Counted from the stretch's first letter, positions 31,273 through 44,420 are shown. The stretch: DNA of 64,000 nt from Cyrtodaria siliqua (GCA_037043455.1 JAWPHD010010993.1:23829-87828), one strand, 5' to 3'. The notes: generated by a model not told the origin, from the sequence alone. A program made the numbers and translations.

Positions 31273-31477
31273 GTATAGAGAGTGGGGATACCAGCGGAGT
31301 TTGTTTTGGAAGGACTGCTCGAGTAGCTAATAGTATGCATCCGAGGCTTCTGACTCAGGTGTGACTTTATTTAAATAAAGACATGCCTGGGTTCTAGCCT
31401 CAGGTGAGCTATTGTTAGTTTCTTGAGTGAATCTTTTCGGGAGGAAAAAACTGTGCCAAAACCCACACTCTCTATAC
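31273..31477. mobile_element. MITE with 12-bp terminal inverted repeats
   Basis: GTATAGAGAGTG (31273-31284) and its exact complement (31466-31477) bound a 205-bp non-coding segment. The ends read TATAGAGAG, so TA could be the target duplication. Confidence 0.6.
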
Positions 31478-31689
31478 TACTCATGTAAAACGAATACTGG
31501 TGTTCAGAGCACCACCACGACAATGAATAGAAATAGAATTAAGGAATCATTAAACGTATATGTGTGTGCATATGTATTGCTATTTACTTGACTACTTGAC
31601 TACTTGAGCATTTCTGTTTGATATGGTATAAATAGCTCTATTATGCAAAATTATATTAATATATTAAATAAAAAAATAAAAACATCATT

Positions 31690-32350
31690 GCGTGACGGTG
31701 CAGTAGATCGACTTGTTAAAAGGTTTATCAAAAGATGTTACCCTATCATTTTGCAACGCAATGCATGCTTGGTGGTGGACCCATTTATAGTTCGCCACTA
31801 TGCTTTCCGGACAGGCTGCGGACCTTTTGATGACGTCTAACTAAATCCTAAAGGACGGTGTTTGATGTTTGTCTGCAATCTTGTCTTGTCGTGCCCTCAA
31901 TGGTTTATTCTCTTGTTGCTCTGGCTTCTGCCAAGTCATCGAGTACCGTCTTTGTGGCTTTTTAGGCTACTATTTGTTTGTATTTATAGATACACCAGCA
32001 TCTTTGTGTTTTACCTATATTGCCTATTAATGCTGCCTTGTTGGTTAGAGAATAGTTCATGGCGGGGATTTCTTTATTTACACTGTTCCGTTTTATTGGG
32101 ATGACAATAGGATAAGTTTGAGGTTTAGTGCACCCTAGAACCTGGTTTAAACCCCAGCGGCCTTTTTTGTCACTGACCGTTCCAAGGTGGTGGAGCTATT
32201 GTTATTATGTTTGTGACGCCAAATGTCTTTATTCCTTGCTAACATTTACATTCGTTAACATTGCCATTCATGTTTGTCTTTTTGCGTGTTTTTGGGTTCA
32301 CTTTGTTTGCGAAAGCTGCATTTCCTGTTCAACTTTTATACTTATTGTTG
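31690..32350 (+). mobile_element. YLDD retroelement, 3' part, plus strand
   Basis: The plus strand reads the RT C-terminus (RFIKRCYPIILQRNACLVVDPF, 31715-31790). It then reads the family 3' untranslated region, ending GCATTTCCTGTTCAACTTTTATAC near 32345. Several indels; 5'-truncated. Confidence 0.75.
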
Positions 32351-32806
32351 TATGTTTTATCAACTGGGTTAGATAATAAATACTGAAAGTGGATCCCCTG
32401 GAAGCAATAAACACAAACAAGAGATACAAGTAGCAGACTCGGCTTAATTGTTCGTGGGCGGTATTGTGAAGTGCAACACCTCTCACGCCTCCTGTCACCT
32501 GCTTAAGCGATATTCTACTTTAAAGCCGCAAAGAAAAGATTGGGTTTGATTATCTCAAAGGGCCAGTAACGAATAGCTCTACTGATTTGTAGTCGGTGCC
32601 ATATTTTACGGCTGCCACACAGCACTAAACAAACATAGATTACGTAGAGATCGGAATATTTTCTAAATTTATATAAAAAACGTCATTGAAAGACAAGCGT
32701 ATTAGCGTATATGTGTCGTCTACTGAGCTTGATTTCAATTTTTTTATAACGAACAGCTGAAAACATATCTTATTTTTGTACTTCATTCAAATTGACGTTT
32801 CGGATA

Positions 32807-33287
32807 ATATACTGAAAGGAAAAAGAAACGCATTATGGGTATTTCTGCTATATATTGTATGTTTAATATGCTACTGCTGATCGAATGTTACAATGCAACA
32901 GTAGGCATGTCCTTTCGGAAAGAATTTTTAAATAGCACCGAACACACCAATGTTTACCCCTTTAAAGTTTCATTATCAACAGAATGCGCATTTGGCTCAA
33001 GCTTGTGAGCAAACGTAGGCTTAACAATTTGCAATCTCTTAACACTAAGCACAATACTGAAATGGCTTGACCTTTTCAAGCGAAATTGCAACATTCATGA
33101 CTTTCGTGTATCAAAGCATACTTTGATTAAAAGGTCTACTACATGACAGAGTTGTCCTTTCTGTAATTAGTAGCCTTGTTTTGTACAAAACACATCGATA
33201 TATATCTGGAAGGTTACGTGGAATTAGATATATATAATAGTGTAGTATAGGCATTTGATTATGCGTTTCTTTTTCCTTTCAGTATAT
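32807..33287. mobile_element. Tc1/mariner-like MITE with perfect 27-bp inverted repeats
   Basis: The ends ATATACTGAAAGGAAAAAGA... (32807-32833) and the exact reverse complement (33261-33287) enclose a 481-bp non-coding segment. Read as TA plus TACTGAAAGG, the ends fit a TA target duplication of a mariner-type element. Confidence 0.75.
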
Positions 33288-33429
33288 GAATGTAGACCTT
33301 CGTAGCATACCCCTGTCCTAGGCTAAATCACACATACACATACTCTTGTTAGGACTAAGAGATGCTTTGTCGTCAACACTGAGTAAATTGCATTTATCAT
33401 AGAAAAAGAAAAAATATATATAAATCTAG

Positions 33430-34700
33430 CAGGAAGAGTAGCATTCACAGAACACAGTCACTCCAACAAGTATGACAAAGCAAAGTTGATTTAAAAATTA
33501 CGTCCCAAACACATTCAGTTAAAAAAGCACGTCACAGACATATAAGGGTACCGCCTTGGAATAGCCAGTGGCAAAAGGAACCAACGGGGAGTTTAAACCG
33601 GTTCAAGGGTGCACCAAACCTCCGTCTTTCCCTGCCATAATCTCTAGAACAACAGGACAGTGTAAATAAAAATAATCACCTCCGAGTTAACCCCTTACAT
33701 TTGAGAAAGCGTAGATAGGTGTTATAAGAATCAAGAGGCCCAAGAATCCCTGTATCGCTCTAATGGCTATATGGATTTTTAGATGGGAAACACCACAACA
33801 ACATGCGCAACTAGGCTTGGTACTGATCATACTGCCAAGTTTCACTGAAATCCAGCAAGGGGTTCAGGAAAAAATGTCTGGATAAAGTTTGTGTATATTA
33901 GGCCATAACTCATTCAACCAGAACACGGTGATGATAGGCGCAACTAGGCTTGGTACTCATCATACCTGCCAAAATTCGTTGAAATTCGGCAAGGAGTTCA
34001 GAAGAGACTAGTCTTGATGACATTTATGAATCAAAACCTTTAAAGGGCTGTTACTCCGTAAAAATCATTCAACCGGAACACGGCGATGACAGGCACAACC
34101 AGGCCTGGTACTGATCATTCCGGCAAAGTTTCACTGAAATCCGGCCAGGGGTTCAGGAGAACTAGTCCGGATAAAACTTGTGTATTAAAACCTTTAAAGG
34201 GCCATAACTCCGCCAAAAACCTTTCAAACGAAATACGGCAATGATATGCATAACTAGCCATGGAACTGATCATCCCTGCAAAGTTTCGTTGAAATCCAGC
34301 CAAGGGTACAAGAGAAAAAGGTTGTGTAGTAAAACATTTAAAGGGCCATAACTCAGTCGAAAATCATTCAAGCGGAACAGAGTGATGATATGCACCACTA
34401 GGCTTGGTACTGATCATCTCGGCAAAGTTTCGCTGAAATCTGGCCAGGGGTTCAGGAAAACCTCTGTATATACTGTAAATATATTCAGTTAAAACACAGA
34501 AATGTTCATGTATATATCAAACGTGTCCCGCCTTAAAGGATTTAGGAACACGTTGCCATAGAGTCCACCTCCCGTCCGGTTGTTGCACAATCAAAGAGGA
34601 AAGCATAGTTGCAAACTGTAGAAGGTCTACAACTAAGCATGTAGTGCGCCTCAGAATACTACTGTTGTAACCTCTGTTTATACATTCAGTTGTTTTGAGA
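33430..34700 (-). mobile_element. old YLDD retroelement interrupted by a satellite
   Basis: The outer blocks (AGCAGGAAGAGTAGCATTCACAG near 33435, GGGTACCGCCTTGGAATAG, and GCACAATCAAAGAGGAAAGC near 34600) are diverged pieces of the family. Between about 33740 and 34480 lies an unrelated tandem repeat. Confidence 0.55.
33740..34480. repeat. satellite, unit about 145-155 bp (GGCCATAACTC family)
   Basis: About five imperfect units each contain AAAGGGCCATAACTC, ATTCAACCGGAACACGG.GATGA, GGCTTGGTACTGATCAT and AAAGTTTCACTGAAATCC. I associate the type with bivalve genomes. The short open frames in it are shadows. Confidence 0.7.
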
Positions 34701-35214
34701 ACATAATTTTGTTAGACTGACTTGTAGCTAAATCATCGCAACAGTTTATTACCGTCATTAATTATATTTATTATTAAACAGAAAGGATAAAAATACATAC
34801 TCTATTGAAATTACCGGTATTTGTAAACTTATTCTTAAAAATTATTCTAAGTAAAGCATGTAAATTAATTGCATACGATTATATAAAAAGAATAGAAAAA
34901 TTGAATAATTCATTCTAAGTCATAATTACTGTATTCATTATTCAGTTTGCAATTTATACTTGTGCGGTTTGATGGTTATGTGAACTGTTGTTATTATTGC
35001 ACTGATTTCTTCACAAAGTATATAACTGGTTATGTTTGACGCTCTTAATAAGCCTTGTCTCAATGAAATAAACTTGGATCACCCGGGTTATACTGGCAGT
35101 TGTGATTTATAAGAAGTTCTAATACATGTATGTTGGTAGCAACTTTCAATGTGTGTTTAAATAGAGTAATAAAAGCGATTGTCAAGTGGGAAAGCATGTT
35201 GCGATTTAAAAAGA

Positions 35215-35385
35215 AATGTGTCAGGAGCAAACTGCAAATTACAGAAATTGAGTCGCTAGTTAAAAAAGCAAATTGTAAGTTACAAAACTGAGTTGCGAGT
35301 AACAGAAAGTAAGTTCCGAGTTAAAAAAAGCGCGTCGCAAGTAACAAAAAGTGAGTTGCGAGTAAACAAATGATTCGGAATTTGC
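35215..35385. repeat. minisatellite (GAGTTGCGAGTAACAGAAA type)
   Basis: Short imperfect units of roughly 25-35 bp (AGTTGCGAGTAACAGAAAGT, AGTTCCGAGTTAAAAAAAG, GTCGCAAGTAACAAAAAGT). The stretch before it (34700-35215) is AT-rich with no gene. Confidence 0.55.
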
Positions 35386-35409
35386 AAGACGTGAGCCCGC
35401 GAAAACAAA

Positions 35410-36490
35410 GCCACCAACAATCCGCATCAAAAACAAACAAAATTGTCAAAGAAAAAGCCACACCACAGGCATAAGAAAGGGTTGACAATAGTGGTTTAGC
35501 GCATTGGAACGGTCAGAGGCCTTCTAGGGTGCACCAAACCTCACTCTTACCGTACCATCATCCCAATAAAACAAGATCATCATAGTGGAAATAAAAAGAA
35601 ATCCTCGACAGGTTCTATTCTCTTACAAATTAGGCAGCAATAACGAAAATATGCTGATGTATAAATTAATATAAAAGACGAAAGCCTAAAAAGCCATAAA
35701 GTACCCAATGACTTGGCAGAAGCCATTAAGAGAATAAACCATTTACGATACAGCACGACAAGACTGAAGACAAATATCAAAGATCACTGTCATATCAGGA
35801 TCTAGATAGACGTCATCATAGAGTCAATGCTCAGTCCGGTCATCGCACAGTCCGGTCATCACGACCCAGGATCTTACGAAGACGAATTTTGTAAATCACG
35901 CCACCATAAATATCAGAATGTGAAAATCCTTCTCGCAGAATATTTCTAATATTGCTTTTATATTTTAGAAGTTGATCAGGGTTGCGATAATAAATGTTTT
36001 CAAAGGTTTTTCGAAATTTATGGTAACGTCAACCCTTATGGAGTAGCTTTTTAATTATTCAAATGTTGCAAATATTAAAGATTTAACCCAACTAAAAGCT
36101 CCTGAAAACCCCCCGAAAAAGTTGACAAATATAGACCCCATAGGAAGTTACACGGGAAACATCCCCGTCTCAGTGGGGACAATTAACATGTAACCTGTCT
36201 TGTCATAGATTTTACTAGATATTTCTCCATTTTCAATAGAAAGATTTAACAACAGAGATACAATGTCAATAGCAAATTTGATATGAATTGTTGAAATTCA
36301 GAAAAAACAGGCTTTTTATATTCATTTGTATACATGAGCATATTGGTAGCCCTGTAGTCAAACGTTTTATGTCTGTGGTGTCGCATACTTTTCTGTTTCC
36401 TTGACAATGTTGTTTGTTGAGCATGCGTATTTTTGGTTGACTGTGTTCTGTGAAAGCTACTTTTCCTGCTAGACTTTTACCTACTTTATA
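35410..36490 (-). mobile_element. YLDD retroelement remains in both orientations
   Basis: From 35410 to about 36260 a minus-strand copy carries the 3' untranslated blocks and scraps of the RT C-terminus. At 36345-36490 a short 3'-terminal fragment lies on the plus strand (GGTAGCCCTGTAGTCAAACG, GAAAGCTACTTTTCCTGC). The two together form an inverted pair. Confidence 0.6.
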
Positions 36491-36949
36491 GAGAAAACAC
36501 AAGAATTAAGTATAATTGCTCATAGAAAATGCATTTTATAATGACAGGTTCGGTAATGTTATATAAAAATCTAGAGATGTGTCCATTGGACAGGATGCCT
36601 CCTCGTTTGCTTCAAATATTATTAAGAAAATTGTCTGAATATTTTGACTGATAAAATGTTGCAAACAGTTTTATTTTATTATAATATTATATGATAAATG
36701 AACTTGTGGTATTACATTTACATGTTAAATGCTGTATATGAACCAACTTACATATGTTTTACAGTAGATTAACCATAAGGCAAATCTTGTATTGCTAGTT
36801 GGGTTTCAACTGATGTAAATATGATCTTAATGATTGTAGTTGGTCCTTAACTTTTGTATTGCTTGCAGAATGCCACATTAGAGATATTGTGTTTGAAAAG
36901 AGTATGAAAAGGGAACTGGAAATTACCGAACATAATAAATATATAAAAC

Positions 36950-37045
36950 AATATGCAGTCTCAGGTTGACAGTACATGAACGGCAGTGAAACCTGCTTGC
37001 TACCATTCACGCCCTCTCGCCCCGGGTTTATCAGAATATTAAAAA
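36950..37045 (-). mobile_element. diverged fragment of the 616-bp hairpin family
   Basis: The minus strand carries the CCCGGGGCGAGAGGGCGTGAA block and the main hairpin (arms at 37000-37008 and 36978-36986) with base changes in both arms that keep pairing. Neighbouring sequence 36490-37560 has no gene. Confidence 0.6.
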
Positions 37046-37559
37046 TGTCAGTAGAACAAAACTTTGAGGCATCCCGAAGATTGCATGCATGGAATATTCA
37101 ATGTGATACTTTCATACCAGTTCATGACCAGCGACGTACGGTTCCAGTTTCTATACCAAATGCTTTTTCCTAAACAAGAAAACAATGGGCTAAATAAACA
37201 TAATGCAATTTAGCAGGGAGCAGAGGTTATGGAGCCTGCGTATAACAAGCATCAGTCAAAATACTAAATTAAAAACATATCCTTAGAGTGATTAAACAAT
37301 ACTCAGTGCCTTTAAAGCCCGGAGAAACGGAACATCCATTCGAAATTAAAGTAAGAAAACGGAAGTATTTGAGATGTTCAGATTGACATCACAGTACAAA
37401 GGCACTTGTGGGTCAAAACAATCAAGTAATTGTTTAGCAAAGTATTATTGTTTTTGAATTTCAATCTTGTAATAGGAATCTCACTAAATCTTCTCTACCT
37501 CGCAACATATCATTATTTTAGAGTCACTATGTTTGAAATCACAAGTCAAATTTGAGATC

Positions 37560-37960
37560 ACTGTATGGAATGGCACTGGTGTTTCTGTTACAGATCTCAA
37601 ATGTAACGAGAAGGAAGCAAAACCAGCAACACAAATTGTTGAAATATAATCAATAAAAGTATTTACTTAAAAATATTCACTTACAGAGTACACAAATAAA
37701 TCCAGTTTTACTATAATATCCAATGTTTGAATCAAGTCCGAATAAAATTATCAATTGTTCCACAATAAAAAGTGTCCCTTTAATCCAAAATAGTAAGTGT
37801 TCCTTTAATCTAAAATAGTAAGTGTCTCTTTAAACCAAATATTAATTGTCCTTTCTATCCAAATTAATTTCCAATATTTCTGATTTAGTCAAAATATCTA
37901 ATTTCACTGTTAATATGAATGAGCACAATAATAAATAAATCCTCTTACAAATATAGAGCA
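37560..37960. other. AT-rich stretch without a gene
   Basis: It has three short imperfect repeats of AGTGTCCCTTTAATCCAAAATAGTA (37775-37850) but no coding sequence. Confidence 0.4.
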
Positions 37961-40150
37961 ACATTCCTGTTAAGTTTCAAGTAGTTTCAGAGGAGTAATC
38001 GCCACAAATTGTGGCAGTATTATTCTATGTAAACAAAGATGGCCTCTGGTGGTCATGTTTGATATTGAATCGAAATGAATTGTGTTAAGGACCAACTTCA
38101 TGTCATGCAAATCACATTAGTAAGGTTCCAAATCAATACCACTTCTGGTTTTTGAAAAGTAGTCATCACAAACTTGTATTTTTAAAATCATTGTTTAGCT
38201 TTTTAGCCATCTTGAATTTCCGACCAACATGAATTTTTACTTAAGACCAACTAGACATCAATGAACATTCCTGTAAAGTTTCATTAAAATTCATCAAGTA
38301 GTTTCAGAGGAGTAGTCGCCACAGGTTTTCCTATCAAAGACAGTCGCTGTAAGCCATGTTTGACATCGAATTAAATGAATTTTTGTTATGACCAACTACA
38401 TGTCATGCCAGTCATTTTAATAAAGTTCCAAATCAATACCACTTATGGTTTTTGAAAGTAAAGGTCACAAACATGTATTTTAAAATCTATTATAGACGTG
38501 GTGGCCTTCTTGTTTTTCCGACTAACCTGAATGTATGCCAGGATCAACCAGTAGACATCAAGAGCGACATTCTTGTGAAGTTTCATGAAAATCTGCCAAG
38601 TAGTTTCTGAGGAGTAGTCTATACAAGTTTTTACTATATATTAAACTATATGTCAACAAAGATGGCTGCTGGTATCCATGTTTAGCGTCAAATCAAAATG
38701 CTTTTCGACAAAGACCAACATAATGTTATGCTGATCATTTTAGAAAAAGTCATATATCAATATCACTTATAGTTTTCATGAAGTAGTCGCTACAAACTTG
38801 TTTTTTAAAAATCTATTTCTAGCCGTGGTGGCCATCCTGAATTTCAGCAGACCTGAAATTTTGCTAGTATTAACTAGACATCAAGAGCAATATTCCTGTT
38901 AAGTTTCATGAACATCCATCAAGTAGTTTTAGAGAAGTAGCTGCTACTGGTTTTTACTATATAACTCTATGTAAATGTAACCGTTTTGAGTGAGTGTTAT
39001 TGAATATATATACGAAATATTATGCCAAATATAATCAACACCGTGTATGGTCACTGGATAGCAACCAGGCACGGCGGTGTTATCCTAAGGGAGAGGCTAC
39101 TTTCTACAAAGGTTCTTACATGGGGTGTGGACTGTCGCACTTCAGGAAAAAAATCGCAAATGTACTCTTAACAAATTGTATTAAGCTCTAAAATGTGAAA
39201 GTGAATCCAAAATCTATTCCAGCACTAATTTAACAGAACTGTATAAATCAATATACCCTCAGCAAATGTATAAATAATTATCAGGAACCTCTAACGAGGC
39301 TTTCCCCCTGATAACTTAAACAGACTACCCTATATGGACCTGATTAACGGGTATCTCTAACGAGAGTGTTAATTATAATCATACTAATTTGGTAATCAGG
39401 AACCTCTTAAAGAGGTTTTCGCCTGAATCTGAGAGATAGGATCCTAGCGGAGACTGGATACCTAGCAGAAGACACACTATCAGTGTCCTTATGGCCACAT
39501 ACTACAGTATTCTTTGGCAATTTAATCAAGTTAATATGAATAGGTAAATTACGGTTAATATACTGGATACTAATATAAAGAAAATGGCGCTTTAAACAAA
39601 TATCATAGGAAGTAAATCAGTAAATGACATATGCCCTTTAAATAAATAATAAACAATGCATGCAAATATCAATAATAACCTGTAGCATGTCAAAGGCAAG
39701 TGAACGAATGTTGGATATTACCTGCCGTTTCATGAAAATCCGTCAAGTAATTTTAGAGGAGTAGTCGCTACAAGTTTTTATTATATAACTCTATGTAAAC
39801 AAAGATGGCCGCTGGCAGCCAGGTTTAACGTCAAATCAAAACGATTTTCGACAAGGACCAACATCATGTCATGCTGATCACTTTAGAAAAAAATCCCATA
39901 TCAATATCACTTATAATTTTCAAGAAGTAGTCGCTACACACTTGTTGTTTTAACCTATTTTTAGCTTTGGTGGCCATCTTGGATTTACTAGACTTTATGG
40001 GCAACATGTTTGTAAAGTTTCATGAAAATCCATCTAGTAGTTCCAGAGGAGTAGTCGCTACAAAAAAAAAGTTTACCGACAGGCGGACGAGACTTACGGA
40101 CGGACGACGGACACCGCACCACGGCATAAGCTCTGCTGATCAGTAGAGCT
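37960..40150. repeat. satellite array, unit about 300 bp
   Basis: About six diverged units share AAGTTTCATGAAAATCCATCAAGTAG, TTTCAGAGGAGTAGTCGC, AAACAAAGATGGCCGCTGG and CATGTCATGCTGATCATTTTAG. The array ends with CGGACGAGACTTACGGACGG and AGCTCTGCTGATCAGTAGAGCT. An unrelated segment interrupts it at about 38985-39720. Frames within it are not genes. Confidence 0.75.
39278..39427 (+). other. three serial nested hairpins with a CCTCTAACGAGG-like core
   Basis: Hairpin 1 (39278-39314) has outer arms TTATCAGG/CCTGATAA and inner CCTC-taac-GAGG. Hairpin 2 (39343-39373) has ATTAAC/GTTAAT and TCTC-taac-GAGA. Hairpin 3 (39395-39427) has CAGG/CCTG and CCTCT-taa-AGAGG. They lie in the segment that interrupts the satellite. 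Class unknown. Confidence 0.5.
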
Positions 40151-40180
40151 AAAAATCATTAAACATTTAGAAAATTATGA

Positions 40181-40706
40181 AAGGGGTTGATGCACTATTT
40201 TCAAACACAGTTTATCTTAAAGGGCTCTGAAAAACTTGAAAAAAGCTGAAAGAATTATCAAAATGCCATGAAAAATAAAGGAGATATGACCTATTCAAAA
40301 TGTGCAAAGAACATAAATGGAGGTGGCCATCTTTGAACGATGACGTCATCGCGCCGTTTTACCATATATGGCATATTGATAAAATGTCTTTTAAAGCAAA
40401 GAAAATCACTGCAGATGAAAAATAATACTAAAATGTATGCATTTTACATCTTTATATTTATTTTTAATCAATTTGCAGTGGTTTTCTTTGCTTTAAAATA
40501 CATTTTGTCAATATGCCTTATATGGTAAAACGGCGCGATGACGTCATCGTTCAAAGATGGCCGCCTCCATTTATGTTCTTTGCAAATTTTCAATAGGTCA
40601 TATCTCCTTTATTTTTCATGGCATTTTGATAATTCTTTCAGCTTTTTTCAAGTTTTTCAGAGCCCTTTAAAATAAGCTGTGTTTGAAAATAGTGCATCAA
40701 CCCCTT
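40181..40706. mobile_element. foldback element, near-perfect palindrome with about 245-bp arms
   Basis: The left arm begins AAGGGGTTGATGCACTATTT and the right arm ends with its complement. The arms extend to about 40426 and from about 40462, leaving a 35-bp centre. Each arm holds GATGACGTCATCG, itself a palindrome containing the CRE-like octamer TGACGTCA. No coding capacity. Confidence 0.8.
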
Positions 40707-40944
40707 GAAGCAAAAAACATAACAGAATTGAACGCTTTGTTCATAATTTTTGGCCTTGAACCCTGTCTAAAAGTCGTGGTTTCGTCACCTTAAAAATCAA
40801 AAAGAATATTTCATTTTTGTTTTGCACGTTTTCTGGTTTAAACATATTTCACTGCAAAATTTTACATATAATTCTATAAGTTCTACAACATAGTTACGGC
40901 CAGTCCCTACATAATTTAATACAAAAAGCAATAGTATGACAATA

Positions 40945-41515
40945 TATGAATGACAGTTCGCCACTATGCTTTCCTCTTTAATTGTGCGATGACCGGACAG
41001 GCTGTGGACCCTATGATGACGTCTACCCAAAGCCCAAAAGGACGGTGACGTTTGATGTTTTTCTGCAGTCTTGTATTTCGTGCCTTCAGTGGTTTATTCT
41101 CTTGTTGCTCTTTTTACTGCCAAGTCATTGAGTATCTTCTTTGTGGCTTTCTAGGCTATTGTTTTTTTTTGTATTTATATACACGAGCATCGTTGTGTTT
41201 TACTTATATTGCCTATTAATGCTGCCTTGTTGGTAAGAGAATAGTTCATAGCGGCGATTTCTTGATTTACACTGTCCCGTTATATTGGGTTGACAGTAGA
41301 GTAAGTGTGAAGTTGGTGCACCCTAGAACCTGGTTTAAACCCCCAGCGGCCTTTTTATGCCACTGACCGTTCCAATGCGGTAGCCCTATTGTCAACCGTT
41401 TTGTGTTTTTGTTATGTCTTATTTGGACTTGTATTCATCTTTAAATGTGTTCCTTGTTTCTGTGTGAGTTTGTGGTTGACTGTCGTCCTTGAATGCTGCT
41501 TTTCCTTTCGATTAT
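40945..41515 (+). mobile_element. YLDD retroelement, 3' untranslated part, plus strand
   Basis: It starts at GTTCGCCACTATGCTTTCC and runs through GTGCACCCTAGAACC, CCACTGACCGTTCCAA and GGTTGACTGTCGTCC to TGCTTTTCCTTTCG. It is 5'-truncated. Confidence 0.75.
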
Positions 41516-42960
41516 AGTTTCTATATTTAAAGGATTTCAACAAAATTAAAGGTTTTGAAAGGTTTTACTAGGAGGCCTGAAGTATACAAAAGTGCATCTA
41601 GTGCTGGATCTTATCCAAAACAATTGCATATGACCTCATGACCTCTATTGGATCCTCCCACTGGGGATAGTGACCAATCGAATCTTTTAATACATGTATA
41701 CTGGGATTGGGAACCGTCTTCCTGCAAAATAAAATTATAAACATAAATGTTTGTCATTTCTAGAGGAAAAGGTCATTTTTTTTTTTTTATCACATTACAT
41801 GGCTTCTGGGAGTGTAATAAAGCCATGACATATTTATTGTAATACACTAGTGCGTTATAAATGCAAATGAGGAACGACTCACTGTGTTTGTGTGCAGCCA
41901 AACATTAACTTCCAACTATTTGCATGGTTTATATCGTACAATATGTTCAAGCACCTTCATATTTATATTTATTTGAAATCTAACTTTATAAAATGCATAT
42001 TAGCAATGAGAAATTTGGTTTAAGGTGTCGCATTATTTGTAATGCAAACACTTTACAGCTGCATAACATGTAGACAACAAAACGCTGAAATGATTTCTCT
42101 TGCAAATTGCTTCTGTATAAAAGGTAAACTGATTACATTAAACTATCATGTCGTAGGTGTGTTATATAATAAATCGAATCTTACATTCGTGAGGGATAAA
42201 ACGATAGGATACTCGGCAGAGTCTCATATCTTATCATGTTATCGAAATCGTTTATTAAAATCAATAATACAAAGTCACTCATGTAAGATACCCTATGGAT
42301 TACAAGATTTTATTGAATATAATATATACATACTGATACAATGATTTAAGGATGTTTTAGATTATTCCCGCCCTTTGAAGGTTTGCAACCAAAGTTTTTG
42401 TCTTAGATGTTTTGGTCTTGATTTATAACTAACGGTACATCCAGCTTTTTCTAGAAGAATCTAACATTTTGTAATGTTCCAATTCATGATACAATCTTAC
42501 CCCTTAGCCCGCTACATATATATAATGGACTGTTCTTTCTTTGAATTACGAACATTCCATTTATGTGACAAAGGGGTGATCTGGGTTTACAATGAACGCA
42601 AAGGCTATAAAGTCGTGCTTAGCGGGTTAAGGGTTAATATCAATCAAAGTAATTATGGTGTTAGCACTGTGTTGCTTTGGTCTAAAATTTGAACTCACAA
42701 TAGATAAACAACAGAGTTAGAGATATTAGTAACTTATTACTTTGTTCAATAAAAGAGAAACCGGCTTTTCCTCAATGTGAAAGATGAGTCATTTAAATAG
42801 AGTATGCAAGATGTTCACACTAGGTCTCCGTTTCTTTTCAACATACAGTATTTGTGCTACAATTTGTTTTCAAGTTACAACGTAAACTTAAAGCAAATTC
42901 TAAGTAAAGAAACGTGACTAATTATAAAAATATTCAAGGGGTCTAATTATGAAAATATTC
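41516..42960. other. intergenic with two weak open frames and a small MITE
   Basis: An intact 100-residue frame at 42042-42344 has no motif or partner. A 72-residue frame at 42474-42692 overlaps a MITE-like segment (about 42497-42640) whose ends are TACCCCTTAGCCCGCTA and TAGCGGGTTAAGGG, a near inverted repeat. I do not support a gene here. Confidence 0.35.
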
Positions 42961-44420
42961 TGAAACCGTGTTCTATTTTTAGTAACAGTGACCTTGCGTC
43001 CAGTGACACCAAATGCAATCCCAAGCTTCCATTTCATATAAGCTACCTAACTATAAAGTTTCATGCTAATATCTCATTCCTAACTGAGGTTATCGAGCAG
43101 AAGCTGTTTTTTTTCTATTTTTAATAAGTGACCTTGACACCAGTGACACCAAATACAATCCAACGTTTGCTTTTTATATAAGCTACATATCCAGAATATT
43201 TCATGCCAGTATCTCACTCCTAACGGAAGTTACTGATCGGATTTTTTTTGAATCTAGTGACCCAAAATGCCAGTGACCCCAAATGCAATCCCAAGCTTCC
43301 TTTTCATATAAGCTACCTAACTATAAAGTTTCATGCCAATATCTCATTCCTAACTGAGGTTATCGAGCAGAAGCTGTTTTTTTTCTATTTTTAATAAGTG
43401 ACCTTGACACCAGTGACACCAAATACAATCCAAAGTTTGCTTTTTATATAAACTACATATCCAGAATGTTTCATGCCAATATATCACTCCTATCTGAAGT
43501 TACTGAACGGAATTATTTTTGAATCTAGTGACCCCAAATGCTAGTGACCCGAAATGCAATCCCAAGCTTCCTTTTCATATAAGATACCTATCCGTAAAGT
43601 TTTATGACAATATTCCATTCCTAAATGAAGTTGAACGGAAACTATTTTTCTATTTTTAGTAACAAGTGCCCTTGATCTTGAATCCAGAGACCCCATGTGC
43701 AAACCAAAGCTTACTCTTTATATAAGCTAGCTATCCAGAAAGTTTCATGCAAACATTTCATTCCTAACTAAAGTTATTGGACGGAAACGAAACTTAAACA
43801 AAAAGGTTAACACAAACTCTGTTTTTATTAAAAGTGATCTTGACCTTGAACCCAGTGAGCCCAAATGCAACCCCTCACTTCCTCTTCATATACGCTATGT
43901 ATAAAGTTTCATGTCAATATCTCATTACGTTTTCCCGCCTAATTCCATTAAGCGATGGAAAAGCTTATATTAGCAGGATTTTATAATGGATATTTCTATG
44001 ATAAAACGCGTTTAAAAACATGTCTTTACTGGGAAAATATGATAACCTGTTTAAAATTACCTATTAAATGTTTTAATTTTACAATGAGCAAACTTTTTAA
44101 GTCGAAATTAAGGTTTTATTTCATTCCCCAGCCAATCCGTTTCCCCTTCTTGGAGAAGGTGTTGGATGGGGTATGAAAGTTAATACTTGAAACACGTGAT
44201 ATCATCCCTAAATGGTTATTGAACGGAAACCATTTTCTATTTTTAGTAACAATGACCTTGACCTTGACCCCAGTGACCCCAAATGCAACACAAGCTTCCT
44301 CTTTATATAATATGCCTATCCAGAAAGTTGTATGGCAATATTTCATTCCTAACTAAAGTTATTGAGCAGAAACGAAACTTAAACAAAAAGGATAACGGAA
44401 ACTTAAACAAAAAAGTTAAC
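42960..44420. repeat. satellite array (CAGTGACCCCAAATGCAATCCC family) with a MITE inside
   Basis: Eight or so imperfect units of about 150-160 bp each contain TATTTTTAGTAACAGTGACCTTG, CAGTGACCCCAAATGCAA, TCATATAAGCTACCTATCC and AAAGTTTCATGCCAATATCTCATTCC. A diverged copy of the 24227 MITE lies at about 43935-44195. Two more units occur at 47490-47730. Confidence 0.7.

Noticed and set aside
37960..40150. Direct repeats as LTRs of one retrotransposon
   Set aside because: The six or so units and their even spacing fit a satellite, and no gag-pol lies between them.
42042..42344. Possible second deaminase exon
   Set aside because: The frame has Cys residues but no HxE or PCxxC motif and no matching splice sites.
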